The notes under the pieces: model-generated | The model's input: the letters and a program-made list of their open reading frames with translations, nothing else | The model's database searches: none | What the model was told of the DNA's origin: nothing | From: Costus lasius | Lineage: Eukaryota; Streptophyta; Magnoliopsida; Zingiberales; Costaceae | Direction of reading: 5' to 3' | DNA: 64,000 nt | NCBI GenBank assembly: GCA_027563935.2 | Contig: CM050454.1 | Coordinates: 5,422,001-5,486,000, forward strand | Part shown: one piece after another, positions 1 to 13,400 of the stretch | How positions within the stretch are numbered: the stretch's first letter is position 1 | How the letters are laid out: every line of letters begins with the position of its first letter | Made by a program: the position numbers and the translations under genes

Positions 1-157
1 CAATCTTGGAACTCACCCCTAACGTTATCATACTAGGGCTTTGTTAACTCTAGATTAACCATTTGGACTTTCCAAGTGGTCAAATTGGAGCAATTGCAAC
101 TCCTGTAGCTTGTTAAATATTGAAGCCTATCCACGAGCCAAATATTCAAGCATACTG
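1..157. other. Unassigned DNA left of the Ty3 element
   Basis: I see no coding signal, splice-bounded exon or repeat that I can name here. It may be intron or 5' flank of the PPR gene whose first recognised exon lies at 6062, because the retroelement in between looks like an insertion. That reading is inference. Confidence 0.3.
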
Positions 158-362
158 TGATACAGATAGGCCAGCACAGGCCCAGTGGAGGGTCTACACC
201 ATGCGTTTTATAAAAGAAAGGGCTCAGGCCCATTAGTGAGAGGAAGGGGGTTGTAAGGGATCAGGGGAGGTGAGGGGGAAGGGTCGTGTCTTTGCTTTTG
301 TTAGGTTAACCCTAAATTCTCATCGCAGTGGCGATTTGAGGGACGAGCTTGAGGTCGTAACA
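158..362 (+). repeat. 5' LTR of the Ty3 chromovirus
   Basis: It aligns along its whole length with 5281-5484. It starts TGATACAGAT and ends CGTAACA. Substitutions between the two copies are scattered (for example aggtgaggg against aggcgaggg), so the insertion is old rather than recent. Confidence 0.88.
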
Positions 363-363
363 G

Positions 364-382
364 TGGTCCGACCTGCCAGATC
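364..382 (+). other. Putative primer-binding site
   Basis: TGGTCCGACCTGCCAGATC lies two bases after the 5' LTR. The same stretch with one change occurs just after the 5' LTR of the element at 14137. A TGG-initial block conserved at this place in two elements is what a tRNA primer site should look like. It is not the usual initiator-Met site, and I could not identify the tRNA. Confidence 0.6.
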
Positions 383-409
383 CGAGACCGGGGGAGCGAA
401 CGGTGGAGG

Positions 410-1905
410 ATGGCGACGACGTGCTCCGATGCACGATTTGACTCTATTGAGAAGACTATGCATGACCTGCTTGCGGGTGAAGAGCTTCGACGTGCAGCTG
501 AGACAACCAACGAGGAGCGCCATCGTTCGGCGAAAGCAGCCAATGACGAGCGCCTGCGGAGAATCGAAGAGGAGCGGACGTCGATGAAGGAGGATCTACG
601 TGAGTTGAAGCACCTAATGACGGAGATCTTGAAGGGAAAGGCGGTCGACGGTGCCGCTGTCGCATCGCCCAGCTCTCAACGACCCGAGCGTGGCGTGGAG
701 CAGGCAGAAGTGGAGGAGTTGTTGGGCGACTGGCGCGATGAAGACGTGCGGCCGCCGGGAGATGAAGTGTGGCCACCACACCCTAGAACGCAAGCGGCGG
801 GCGGACATCGGCGTTCAGTGAATCCCTCGGGTCCTTCAGCCGTGGATGCGTTGCACCAGGGCAGATGCAAGACTTTTCCAGCGGATGGGAGACGCGGGGT
901 GGAGGTAGATCTGGAGCCGCAAGGGGAGTGGGGAAGCAACGGGATGGAAGGGCAGCGCGCATGGTGCCGACGCGTGGAGCTACCCATCTTTGAGAGATCC
1001 CATCCTTTGGGTTGGATCACTCGAGCGGAACAATACTTTCATATCCATGGCACACCCAATGATCAGCGAGTTCCTTTGGCGTTCATTAGTATGGAAGGCG
1101 CTGCGGTCCACTGGTTCAGTTGGTTGAGGAGGCTGGAGGCTGATATTTCCTGGGAGATGTTGAAGGACGAGATGGTGGCGTGGTTCAGTGAATGTGATAC
1201 TGCAAATCCGTTCGAGTTGCTGGCATCTTTAGAGCAGCGCTGCAAAACGGTTGGAGAATACATTGAGACCTTCGAAGGGTTGGTGGCTCGGTTACCCAGA
1301 CTCCCCGCTCTTCAATACTTGGGATATTTCCTTAGTGGCTTGCAAGAGGACATACGGCGTTGGATACGGACTTTCGCTCCCACCACTGTACGGAGGGTTA
1401 TTTTTTTAGCGCAAAATTTTGAAGAGGTTTTGGGAGGCAAGAGCGCTTCTTCTCAACCGAGCAAGAGTTATGGAGGGGGGCGTACCGGGTTTTCGTATGT
1501 TTCACATACAACATCTTCCTAGAATTATTCTAGAAGGGGGAAACCGGCAAGCCTCCATTTGGTCCGAGAGTGCATCCAACAAAGGCAATGGAGGTGGGGC
1601 TTCCGTAACGGCCGCTAGTTCTGCCGGCGCCAACCGTGCGCAATCAAGGGAGGAGGGGCGGAAAATAACTGGTGGGGCTAATGTTGATAGCAGAACACTG
1701 GATAGCCGCTCTCTATCTTACCAGGATTTCAAGAACAAACGAGAGAAGGGATTATGTTTTCGTTGTAACCAACCATATCACCCCATGCATCGCTGCGCTA
1801 ACAAGAATCAGCGGCTCATGGTCTTGGCAGAGGACGAGGGAAACCCAGCGTCAAAGAACTACAGGCCAGAGGAACAGGTGGAAGAGAATCCAGAGATCGC
1901 CCTGA
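410..1905 (+). pseudogene. gag of the Ty3 chromovirus (frameshifted)
   Basis: The first frame (410-1522, ATG start) has a charged coiled-coil-like N-terminus followed by a retrotransposon Gag core; typical stretches are GWITRAEQYF and ISMEGAAVHWFSWL. The frame then shifts and continues from about 1500 to a CCHC zinc knuckle at 1755-1796 (CFRCNQPYHPMHRC), the nucleic-acid-binding end of Gag. In the family, Gag forms the virus-like particle that packages element RNA. The frameshift between core and knuckle disables this copy. The core and knuckle closely resemble those of the gag-only element at 14137-16690, so the two belong to one lineage. Confidence 0.88.
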
Positions 1906-1949
1906 ATTCCATTGGGCAGGTCTCTTTGAATTCCATAGGGGGAATATTG

Positions 1950-4900
1950 GGCCCTTGCACTCTCAAGTTAATGGGGCAATTGGAAAGTGAAGACATAGTG
2001 GTGATGATTGACAGTTGGGCTACCCACAATTTTATCTCGAACTGTTTAGCAAGGGAAATGAAGCTTCAAGTGGAGTCTACCCCTCACTTTGGGGTACATT
2101 TGGGAGACGGCAGCAGGGTAACAACCCAGGGCAAATGCGCAAGACTACAGGTCACACTCGGGCCCTTGGTGGAAACACTGGATGCATATCTTTTTGGGCT
2201 AGGCGGTGTGGATCTCATTTTAGGAGTAGCATGGCTCCAAACTCTAGGGGAGGTGAAGGCGGACTGGAGTCGCTTATACATCAAACTTTACTAGGATGGC
2301 AAGGATGTTGTATTGAAGGTAGTCCCGCCTTGGTAAGGGCTCAATCCTCTCTAAGGGTCCTGGCGCGGCTGACAGATGTGGAGTGTTGGGCTTTGGTGTG
2401 GGCAGTTGATGGAGGGGGCCAGCAGATGATTGATGGGTTCTTGTCGAATGATCAAGCAGTACAACTAATGCAAGTGCTCGGGCAGTTTGATAGAGTATTC
2501 GCGGAGTCAGGCTCTTTTCCACCGATCATGCCATCGTGCTCAAACCAGAGGAAGGACCAGTCAGGGTGCGACCATATCGCTATGCTCACAGCCAGAAGGA
2601 TGGGATGACCAAACTTGTGGGAGAAATGCACACTGCGGGAATCATTCAACCTAGTTCCAGCCCCTACTCCAGCCCGGTTATCCTTGTGAGGAAGAAGGAT
2701 GTGAGTTAGCGTTTCTGCGTGGACTACCGTGCGCTGAACGAAATCACAATTTCAGATAAGTACCCGATACCCATAATTGAGGAAATGTTGGATGAGTTAT
2801 AAGGAGCACATTATTTTTCCAAGATTAAGATGAGCTCAGGGTACCACCAAATTCGCGTTAAGGAGGAAGATGTGCCTAAGACAGCCTTTCGAACCCACGA
2901 CGGCCACTACGAATTCTTGGTGATGCCGTTTGGCCTAAAGAACGCACCCGCGACTTTTCAAGCCGCCATGAATGACACCTTCAGACCCTATCTGCGGCAG
3001 TTTGTGTTGGTATTCTTTGATGACATTCTGGTCTACAGCACCACTTGGGAAGAGCATATGGACCATCTTGCACAGACCTTGGCAATTCTGCAGAACCAAC
3101 ACTGGGTAGCAAATAAAAAGAAGTGTCAATTTGGGCGGCAACAAGTAGAGTATTTGAGACATATTATTCAACTAGGAATTGTTGCGATGGACCCTAATAA
3201 GGTGAACGCTGTTACGAAGTGGTCGGTTCCTCGCACGGTCAAGGAAGTGCGGGGCTTCCTGGGGTTGACCGGTTATTACCGTCGTTTTGTGCTGAATTAT
3301 GGGAAAATAGCTCGCCCGCTGACAGAATTGTTAAGGAAGGATGCCTTTCATTGGAATGCCGACGCTCCTCAAGCCTTTGATAAGCTTAAAGCCGTTATGA
3401 CATCCGCTCCAGATTTAGCACTACCTGACTTCCAGAGTATGTTCACGATTGAGTGCGACGCTTCAGGTCGGGGGGTAGGCGCAGTTTTAATGTAAGAAGG
3501 TTGGCCCGTGGCATATTTCAGTAAGGCCCTTTTCGATCAAAGCTTAGCTAAATCAACGTATGAGAATGAGCTTATGGCTCTTGTTTTGGTAGTACAGCAT
3601 TGGAGACCCTACTTGTTGGGCTATCACTTTCAAGTATTAACAGACCAGAAGGCGCTAAGACACTTGTTGCAGCAGCGAATCGCCACCCCCGATTAGCAAC
3701 AATGGTTGGTTAAATTATTGGGGTACGATTATGAAATTAAATATAAGGATGGTAACACAAACCAAGCAGCCGATGCCTTGTCACGAATTTCAAGAGATGC
3801 AGAACTATCGGCCTTCTCCTTACCAGTTTGGGGAGGTGCTGGAAGCAGTGCAGGAGGACCTAGTTTAACAGCAGATAATTCAGGACATAACGACTGATGC
3901 CAACTCTTACCCTCACTACCAGTTGTACAAGGAGCGGTTATTGTACCAAGGCCGACTGGTGATTCCGGCTAACTCACCGTGGGGCTAGAAAATTCTTCAA
4001 GAGTTTCATAGCACTACTACAGGGGGCCATTCGGGGGCCTACAGGACCTATAGGCGCCTGGTGGACAACGTTTATTGGCACGGTATGAGAAAGGCGATCA
4101 ACACATTCGTAGCGCAATGTGACATTTGTCAGAGACAAAAGTACCAGGCTACTTCCCCCGCAGGTCTCCTCCAGCCCTTACCGATACCAGAGACAGTTTG
4201 GGAGGATATTGCTATGGATTTTATCACAGGGCTGACCAAATCCAAAGGGAAGACGCTATCTTGGTGGTGGTGGATCGGCTATCTAAATATGCGCATTTTA
4301 TCCTCATCCGCCACCCTTATGTGGCTAGCAAGGTGGCTTAAATGTTTATGCAGGAGATTGTGCGCTTGCACGGGATTCCGCGTACCATCGTGAGTGATAG
4401 GGATCACATCTTTATTAGCCACTTTTGGCATGAACTTTTTAAATTCATGGGCACTACCCTGACGATGAGGTCAGCATATAACCCGAAAACAGATGGACAG
4501 TCGGAGGTGCTTAACGGATGCCTTGAGACTTATCTGCGTTGTTTTGCCTCCTACTAACCGCGCACATGGGCCAGATGGCTTCCTTGGGCTGAGTATTGGT
4601 ACAACACCAGCTTTCATTCCGCCATGGGCAAGACACCTTTTGAGGCAGTTTACGGCAGACCCCTCCTACCCTCTTGCGGTTCGACCCGGGGGAGTTCCTA
4701 GTCGAGGCGGTAGCGCATAAGTTGGAAGACAGAGATGAAGCGCTTCATCAACTGAAGTACAACCTTGAGCGGGCCCAACAGCGAATGAGTAAGTATGCTA
4801 ATGCTAAGCGTCGGGATATCTCTTTTTAGGAGGGAGACCTGATGTTCGTTAAATTGCAGCCCTATCGCCAGCAAGCCATCGCCCGATGCATTAATGCTAA

Positions 4901-5250
4901 ACTGGCGGCGCGCTACTATGGGCCATTAAAGATCTTACGACGTGTGGGAGAAGTGGCGTATCGACTTGCCCTTCCACCCGGCTCGCGAGTCCATCCTGTT
5001 TTTTATGTATCACAGCTGAAGAAGGTGGTAGGGGACTATGTTACATCTGGACTGCTTCCCCCGAGCTAGAAGTGGAAGTTACGCCCATCACTGATCCGGA
5101 AATCATCTTGGCCCAACGTTGCATCAGTCGAGACCAGACTCTCATATCACAATGGTTAGTCCAATGGCATGGCAAGCCACCTGAGGAAGCCACATGGGAG
5201 GACGAGACATTTATTCGTGCGCAATTTCCGGCCTTTACTGCTAGTCTTGA
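1950..5250 (+). pseudogene. pol of the Ty3 chromovirus: PR-RT-RH-INT-chromodomain remnants
   Basis: Domains follow in order. The protease (about 2000-2290) shows IDSWATHNFIS where the family has DSGATHN, so the catalytic Gly is replaced by Trp. The reverse transcriptase (about 2600-3100) has YFSKI..SGYHQI and the FFDDILVYS catalytic box near 3014. RNase H (about 3440-3890) has [13 protein letters not shown] and ADALSR. The integrase has a zinc finger with CDICQRQK near 4120, DFITGLT, and IVSDRD near 4390. The C-terminal region (4842-5069) has HPVFYVSQLKK, then a chromodomain (about 5120-5230) with the WHGKPPEEATWE signature. In-frame stops lie near 2707, 2800, 3493 and 3694, and there are shifts around 2290, 2600, 4340 and 4560. 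Many stops are TAG or TAA where CAG, CAA or TGG is expected, as C-to-T decay of methylated DNA would give. Confidence 0.9.
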
Positions 5251-5280
5251 GGACAAGACTTCTTCTGGAGGGGGACGAGT

Positions 5281-5484
5281 TGATACAGATGGGTTAGCAT
5301 AGGCCCATAGGAGGGTCTACACTAGGCGTTCTATGAAAGAAAAGGCCCAGGCCCATTAGTGATAGGAAGGGGGTTGTAAGGGATCAGGGGAGGCGAGGGG
5401 GAAGGGTCGTGTCTTTGCTTTTGTTAGGTTAACTCTAAATTCTCATTGCAATGGCGATTTGAGGGACGATCTTGAGGTTGTAAC
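5281..5484 (+). repeat. 3' LTR of the Ty3 chromovirus
   Basis: Direct repeat of 158-362, starting TGATACAGAT and ending TTGTAACA. The purine-rich run GGAGGGGGACGAG just before it (about 5266-5279) fits a polypurine tract for plus-strand priming. Confidence 0.88.
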
Positions 5485-6061
5485 ATACTCTGTCAGAATA
5501 AATTTTGTCAGTGCAATCTAGCAGTTTTTGTGCATATTAAATCTCCAGTCTAGCCTTTAGAAGATATCTCAGAATAAAAATGGAGGATTTCTAGCTAACT
5601 TATTTATAGAGGATAGGAATGTGAAAAAACTTTATCAACCTACTCATTGTCAAGTTTGGAAAGGATATCGAGCCTTTTCAAAAAACTCCAACTTTATGAG
5701 ATTAGTATTTTTCATTCCATTTGTAATCAAGTCTTATTGGTTTTGCATATTCAGTCCATATTTTTAGTTTAGATGCTGTTCTTTTTATTAGTACCTTTTA
5801 GCTTATTCTTAATGTTTCTAGTGCTTTTACTTTATAAAATTTCCCTTAGTGAATAATGCAATACCTATGGAATAAAATATTAATTAGTTATCTGTGGTTT
5901 TGTCCAACTGAACCCAAGTGCCACTTAAGGATTCTTCTGACTTCATATTAACCCTTAAGTGCATCTTGTTCTTGATTGCCTGTTATGATGTTTGTGTTAG
6001 GCAATTTTCAGGTTTCAACATCTTTCATTTTGGGAACAACGTGGGGACTAGATTTCTGCAG
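5485..6061 (+). other. AT-rich probable intron before the first recognised PPR exon
   Basis: There is no coding signal. It ends in a pyrimidine-containing stretch and TTTCTGCAG, a good 3' splice site. An earlier AG at 6010-6011 would lengthen the next exon by 50 bases but would break the phase-0 pattern shared by all other introns of this gene. Confidence 0.55.
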
Positions 6062-6205
6062 TTGCAAGTTGTTAATGCACTCCAAAAAGGAGATAGGCAG
6101 CGAGCCACTAAAATGCTTTCAAAGCTTGATGAAGTAAAAGACCATTTATGTGCTGAGGATTTTGCTTATGTCCTGGAATACTGTGCATACACCCCAGATC
6201 CCTTG
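6062..6205 (+). CDS. PPR gene exon A (48 codons)
   Basis: Bounded by TTTCTGCAG and GTGAGT. It encodes [15 protein letters not shown] at the start and ends YCAYTPDPL, continuing into FAMETW of the next exon. Upstream coding is not visible, so this is the first recognised exon, not necessarily the first. Confidence 0.82.
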
Positions 6206-9200
6206 GTGAGTTTATTATTGTTTAGTTGCTATTGTATTATTAGCCTCTAACCTTTAACTAAAAGTGAACTTATCCATTGTTGTAAAAGCTACTTTATACA
6301 TGAGTTTATTCTTGTTTAGTTGCCGCTGTATTGCTAGTCTTCCATAATTAACTTAAAAATTTCAGCAATGCTGAGGTTCCATTCTAATGTTTCATCTAAT
6401 TGTCAAATCAACCATTGGGAGCGAATTTTGGATCAACTTATTTATAATGAAATAGTGGATTTTCAGGGCATTATCATTTTTCTTGCATAAAGTTTTAATT
6501 CTTGAAATGAATTATAAGAAGGCTGTTGAATTGAGCACTGATATTTTGAAAGGACCCCACCTTTTTCAGACCAACTCTGGTTATTTTGAATTTGTTTTCT
6601 GGAAGCTACTATCCTGAGCAGCATATGCTGCAACGCATACTTGCATGTTTTTGTGAAAGATTACTTTGTGCCTCATTTCTTCTCTAGTTGGCATTAGAGT
6701 TTTGTAGTGAATCAATTAGATTGTGGTCATGGAGGAATTCATAACAATGTAATAGAGTCACTATATTTCAAGCTTAATGTCATGATGATGGACCCACCAA
6801 GAAACCCACCAGTGCAACAATTTGAGCGTGCTAACCCAACCGAACCTGAGTTCAACACCCACATATAACAGAAATTGCAAGTATCAATGTAAGAGTGATT
6901 GAAACTGTCATCAAAGCCAACAAAATGCATATAACAAAAAACACAAGTCCATTCAATTTGTGATTGAGACAAAAAGTCAACATTGATAATCAACGGTAAT
7001 TAGCCCGAATAGATACATGCAATAAGAAAACTCAACACAGCCCTCAGAGTAGTCTTCTATAGCTATATACCTATCTATCTGCACCAACCAAAGTTGAATC
7101 TATACCTAGAGGAGAAGCCAACAAGGTTTAGCTAGAAGGAATGATGAATATGATGCATGAACAATTAACAGATAGTTTTACCCTAACAAAGATTGTAGTA
7201 AATCTACATAAGCAGAGTACCATGTATAGTGCAACAAAATATGGTACAAAATATAGTTTCCGACAAACATATGAAAACAGTGAGCTTACAGCCAAAGTTG
7301 TCCAATTATCAACTTCGGTTGGAGCAGATAGATAGGTAGCATTCTCCACTCAGTCGTCACAGTAGGCATTACTCATTGCAACTTGATGAAAGGTTTTGAT
7401 AGCCCATGGCCCAAATTTACCATGACTGTTTGCCCACGATGGCTAGTCTCTCAACCACAACTAGTCCCAATAGAAACACTTATATGTGGTCTCGTACATA
7501 GTTTCTCCAATCCCGTATGGTAATCAAAACTCAATTATAAACAACTCTATGTAACAACAATGATAACAATTTATGCAACAATCATTTAAACATTGTATTA
7601 GTACAGGGCAAGTGCAATATACGATTACTAACATGTTCTAAGAAATGTATCAAAGGATCAAAGGGCAACGACGATAAAAATAACACAAGCAAATGGAAGT
7701 AAGCTATCATGGTATCTCTATACTACATAGATAATATATAAAACTAGAAATGAAACTAAGACCATATTCAGAGGACGAATAGAAGGATGAAAGATCACTA
7801 CTTAGTTACCGTTGGTTTGATGCCCCTTGTCAATGTCTGATTTGATCTTAAGTGTCAGGGTCCTTTGGTCCTTATAAATATGTAAAATTTTAGCGTAATT
7901 CCTGTCTAGTCTATATTTATAATATTTTATTTTATTTATTATTTTGATTTAAATTCTACCCAATTTATTATTTTTATTGTTATTATTATTATTATCATTA
8001 TTATTATCATTATCATCTATAATGTTGTATCTGTTTAAACCCATTTAGATCTATGCTAATAATGTGTTGTAGAGTACTGCAAGTATGACTACAAATGGTA
8101 ATGTTTGCGCGTGGTTTAACTTGTACCTAGTCCACACATGGACTAACAAGGGATTGGACACTGACAAATGCATGATAGAAACTTGTGCAGTTGCCAACAT
8201 GCAGTTCCAGGAGCTTGCTGGGATGTTTGCCAATGCTAGTTGCAACTTACCAACAAGAGGCAACTCATTAGAATGGAAAATAAAGGACCATCAATGTTCT
8301 TGTTGCTAAGCCAGAACAAGGCAAAAGTAACCAACATGCATGTTAGGAAATGAGGGAGGTCATTGAGGCCTCCTTGTGGTTTACCGAAATGAAACTGGAC
8401 ACATCGTGGCTTATCGAAAACTAAAAGGCACGAGGGTTTTGCTCATGGCATGAGACGAGGTCATGGTGCAAGTCTAGAGAGTGGAACGTGCGAACATAGG
8501 AGTGGGATGGAACCTTGCTAGAATTTTGTTGTTTGTGTGGGTCACGAATGCACAAGAGAGAGGCAGTTGTGTGTATGTGTTGCTCAAGCCGAGGAGTCAA
8601 GACAAGCATGTGTCTCAGGTGAGTAGCGGATGGGGTAGATGAAGAGTGAGAGGGGGAGAGAGAGAGAGGGGTGACAGCATTGACGTGGGTTATTTTGTGA
8701 GTTAACGGGGGTGCATGGGCTATTGGCCACTCGCTGCCCATCCCTTAATGAGCATTTAATCTAGTTTTATTTTTTTATGAAAAAATCGGGTACAACACTT
8801 CTTATTGCTTCAGTTACTCCCAAAGCTTTCCCTGTCTGAAGAATTATCATATTGCAATATTTCCAATGTTGGAGTCCTTGTTAATTGTTGCTATTGTCGA
8901 GTCCAAGAGAAATCAGGAATCTTTGTTGTACCATGGCAACCCACATTACATTTAGTTTGTGTTTCCTTAGATGGAAAACTGAGAGGAAAGAATGGAAAAT
9001 ACATTGAATCTAGTAGTATTTTGTGTTTAGATTTAATGTGTTTCCATTCTTTCCTCACAGTTTTCCATCAAAAGAAACACAATGTTAAAAAGATGGGGAA
9101 AACCTGGACTTAATGTTAAAATGGATACCATATTGAGTTGTCTAAGATGTAGCTGTCGGGAAATCAAGAATTGTTAAGTTGCTTGTTTTTGGAGGAATGA

Positions 9201-10417
9201 GTTTAAATTGTCTTTTATACTTTTCAACTTTTCATATCTGCAAAGATTGCAAAATAATATGAAGTTGAAGTTTTAATTGATGCTTTTACTTAGTTTAATA
9301 TTGTTTACATGACCTGTGCAAACCAAGGTTTTTAAAACTAGTTTGACTAGTGGCTGGCATCTTGATATGTGTATTAACCCACTGGTATTGGTTAGTACCA
9401 ATTGATACTGATGCAAACCATATCGTAAGAGCACATGATATGAAACTATTTATATTTCACTTACATGATAGTTTAGGAATTTCTTTTTCTTCTATTGGTA
9501 GAAAAGGAGTTATGTTTTTGTTTAGCAATTTCTTATCTATAGTTTACAAAACTTGCTATGTTATCTTTTTGTTTTCTTATTATTGCTGTTACTTAGTTTG
9601 CTATGGAGACATGGAAAATTATGGAGGAAAAAGCTATAGAAATAAACAAGAGAAGTTGCACCTTCATACTACAAGCTTTTAGCAAAGGAGGATATATTAA
9701 GGAGGTACGTTTAAGTTGTAGTTGTTGTTTATAAACATAAACGTAAACTCTTACAAGTAGTTATATTGATTGCTGTAATAACTTTTATTTTATGAGGATT
9801 GTGCTCTATAGATAAAAAGAAAATTGAATTGCATGAAAACATAAATATGCATGTGCTCATTAGACTGATACAAAATTTGGTTACCAGTTTGTTTCAAATG
9901 GATTTATGGAGTCTGATCTGTATGTTAGAAGATTGTTAGACTTGTGAATTTATCTTAATCCTAATATTTGCATGCCCTTCTTTTCTTTTTATTTACAGCT
10001 GTCTCCCGCAACCCCCTCCCCTCTTTTCCCCACCCTCCCCTTTCTCTTCTGCCCACCAATCCACCCACCTTCTTTTCCTCCCGTATTCCTTCTTAATTGG
10101 TCCATGATCTCTTCCTTTTGGCAGGTTTATCATCGAAAGACAATTCCTCATTGAGCCTTTACCAAATTACTTTGCTTCTTTAGAGGAACCTTGACCTTAA
10201 CATCCTTTTCAGGTTTATCATCCATGATCTCTGAACTGCTTGTTTCAGGTTTCTTTTCACCGGGAATTTTTGCAATCTTCTAATTGTCCTTTTAGACAAT
10301 GATCTCAACTTCTCTCTTTTGATCTACTTTTTCAGGATCTCTTTTGCCTTTTTTTTATATTGGTCGGTCGATATCAGTGTGTACTGGCTCACGACACCAA
10401 CAGTACCTATTAGTTTC

Positions 10418-10475
<58 letters not shown>

Positions 10476-13400
10476 CCATGGTTATCACTACTAGTGTATT
10501 GGTCCACTGACTAGCATATATGTGTCAATATTGATCCATATTAATACAAGTACCAATGGTACTTATCGATATTAGTTTTATATCTATTATATTATTTATA
10601 TATGGTTCCTACTAGTACATAGTCATATTGATACAAATTGACCGTACCATTTGGCATGGAGTGATTATATATGTATGTATATATATATATGTATGTATAT
10701 GTATATATACATATTTACACACACGTATGTATATATGTATACGCACGTGTATACGCATGTATATATGTATACGCACGTGTATGCGCATGTATGTATGTAT
10801 ATATGTATGTATACATACATGTATATATATGTATATACATGTATGTGTATATATATATATGTATATACACAAGTGTATATATGTATGTATATATATGCAT
10901 ATAAATGTATGTGTATATGTATATACATGTATGTGTATATATATATGTATGTATATGTATGTGTATATATGTATATATATATATATACATATGTGTATAT
11001 ATACATATGTATATATATATATGTATATGTATATATATATGTATATGTATATATACATATGTGTATATATACATATGTATATATGTATATGTATATATAT
11101 ACATATGTATACATACATGTATATATATATATACATATATGCATATGTATATACATATATGCATATGTATATACATATATGCATATGTATATACATATAC
11201 ATATATGTATATACATATGTATATACATATATGTATATGTATATGTGTATATGTATATACATATATGTATATACATATATGTATATACATATACATATAT
11301 GTATATACATATATGTATATACATATATGTATATACATATACATATATGTATATACATATATGTATATACATATACATATATGTATATACATATATGTAT
11401 ATATATGTATGCACATGTATGTATGTATGTATGTATGTATACACAAGTGTATATATGTATGTATACATGTATGTGTATATATATATATAGATATGTACAT
11501 ATACACATATGTACATATATATGTGTATATGACTGATTTTTTAACAATGCTTATAACTATTGCTGCAACCTCAATACTAATCTTCGTACCTGACTTGTCC
11601 AATTAGTGATGCTCAAGAATAGTCAAATCTCAAAAGAGGAGGCAAGGGAATTAAGGAATGGAGGTGGAAAATGATCCCAACTTAATAGCGTTAAGTGTTT
11701 GGTGAGGAGTGTTAGAGGTGGCATCGACCTACATGAACTTGCCTATAAATGTGCCTTTTTTGGTGGGTGGTGATCATGTTGGTGTATTGCACACTCACCA
11801 TCGGTACACGACCTTGATCTCTTGCCCACTAGCAACATGGGAGTATGGGACAACATAAAGAGAAGATAAGGAGGGATGTGTCTTGCGTGCTGGACCAAAG
11901 CTAGAGCTAGACGAAGTCAGGCATGATAAGGATAGAATTCTAGGGCATAGGGGATCACAAGGCCATAGGAATGTAGAAAAAATATACTTCTCTTTTCACT
12001 AGAGTGGTGTGGCAAACATCAATAGGTTGGGATCATAAATTGATTCAACCAGAAGCATACCATAAGGACATATGAAAGAGGTATGTGTTCTGGTTCCTGT
12101 TGAAGTTTTAGATCGTACTTGAGGCACATGCAACAAGAAAGAGGAACACCAACTTGCAGCCCTCTTAGGCTTGAGGACAACGACTAGGGAATATTTCCGC
12201 ACCTCTTTTCTTTTATTTTTTGGAGACAGAGCAAGGAATGTAGAGAATTTTAGAGTTGATAGCCTGCCTATTACTATTGCTGTGATTACCAACGAGGATG
12301 ACTATGATATCATTGAGGGAGTGCAGCGAGGAATATGATTACGATTAGGGAATGCAGAAGATATGAGTGTTTTGAGTTGCTTGGCTAATTTAGGATGTAA
12401 GATTATAAGATCCTTGCATCTAAAATAAATTCCTGACATTATTGCTTAAAGAGGATAAAATGTGTGATGGAAAGTGTTATACATGGAAAACCAATCAGAT
12501 ATGACCTTGTCTCTTTATTTTAACGCTCAAATATTGTAAAAGAGAGTAAATCACTAGCTCCAGTAGGCTGTCAGTGGACCTTGGCTGCTAACAAAAGAAA
12601 AAGTAAAATATTTGAGATCAGAATATTGTAATGCTTGGTAAGAAAATGAGGGCACTAATCCCTGCTGAATCAATTTAGGGATATCACTTTCCATGACTGT
12701 TGTTCAACTGCAATATTGATTTTCAGCATGATTCTCCCAGTTAGTAACCCTTCAATATAAGCTTACTACAAAAAAAATTATGCTAAACTGAACGATATAT
12801 TCACCTTTGCACATTATCAGTGACGGTAAAGTTTATTGTTCTCTTCGTTCTAGGATATCTATGCTTGGTGCAGTTATTGCTCTGGTATGCATTTTCGTAA
12901 AATAGTGATATTGAAGATGGAGATATGCTTGTGTACCATTTTTAGCTAATCTCTTGATTTTTCTACATTCCGCACATTTGTTTTTGTGGTCACTTGTTTT
13001 GGGAACTCTTAAACTTTTTATTTCTTATGCCACCATCAGTTAACAGGAAAATTTCTGAATGATAATCTAAGTTTTCTTTTCTTAGGCATTTAACTGGCTT
13101 AATTTTCTTGGGGAAAATGATCGAGTGCATACTGGTCTGCCAATGTTCAATATTTTCTTAAGTGGATGCTGGAATTCAAAGAGCTTAAATTATGCCAACC
13201 ACTGTTTTGAGCTAATGGAAAACCAGCTAGTTGGCAAGTCCGAAGTCACCTATTGGGAACTTCTTAAGGTATGTAACTTTTTATGTCCCCATTATAATGA
13301 GCAAAGAAGAGCTTGAAATGGAGTAGGATAAATTTTTCTAGTACTCTTGATCATTTTTAAGCGTTCACTTAGTTATCTACCCCAACCAATCCCGTGGAAA

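Larger units (their letters stand above)
158..5484 (+). mobile_element. Degenerate Ty3/gypsy chromovirus LTR retrotransposon
   Basis: Two direct repeats of about 205 bp with TG..CA ends bound gag, protease, reverse transcriptase, RNase H, integrase and a C-terminal chromodomain, in the Ty3/gypsy order. The chromodomain makes it a chromovirus. Short LTRs and a 5.3-kb length recall the Reina group, but that is inference from size alone. Coding is broken by frameshifts and by many in-frame TAG/TAA codons, so this copy is dead. The flanks read TACTG before and TACTC after the element, a 4-of-5 match consistent with an aged 5-bp target duplication; an alternative edge choice gives CATAC. It lies 577 bp before the first recognised PPR exon, so it sits in an intron or in the upstream region of that gene. 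Confidence 0.93.

Noticed and set aside
158..5484. Endogenous plant pararetrovirus
   Set aside because: Paired LTRs, an integrase and a chromodomain place it among Ty3/gypsy chromoviruses; pararetroviruses have neither LTRs nor integrase.
9972..10154. A proline-rich 60-codon frame
   Set aside because: Pyrimidine-rich intron tract; composition alone explains it.
10612..11606. Several reading frames of 230-310 codons on both strands, rich in Tyr, Ile, Cys, Met and Val
   Set aside because: They all come from the alternating purine-pyrimidine tract, which cannot contain stop codons.
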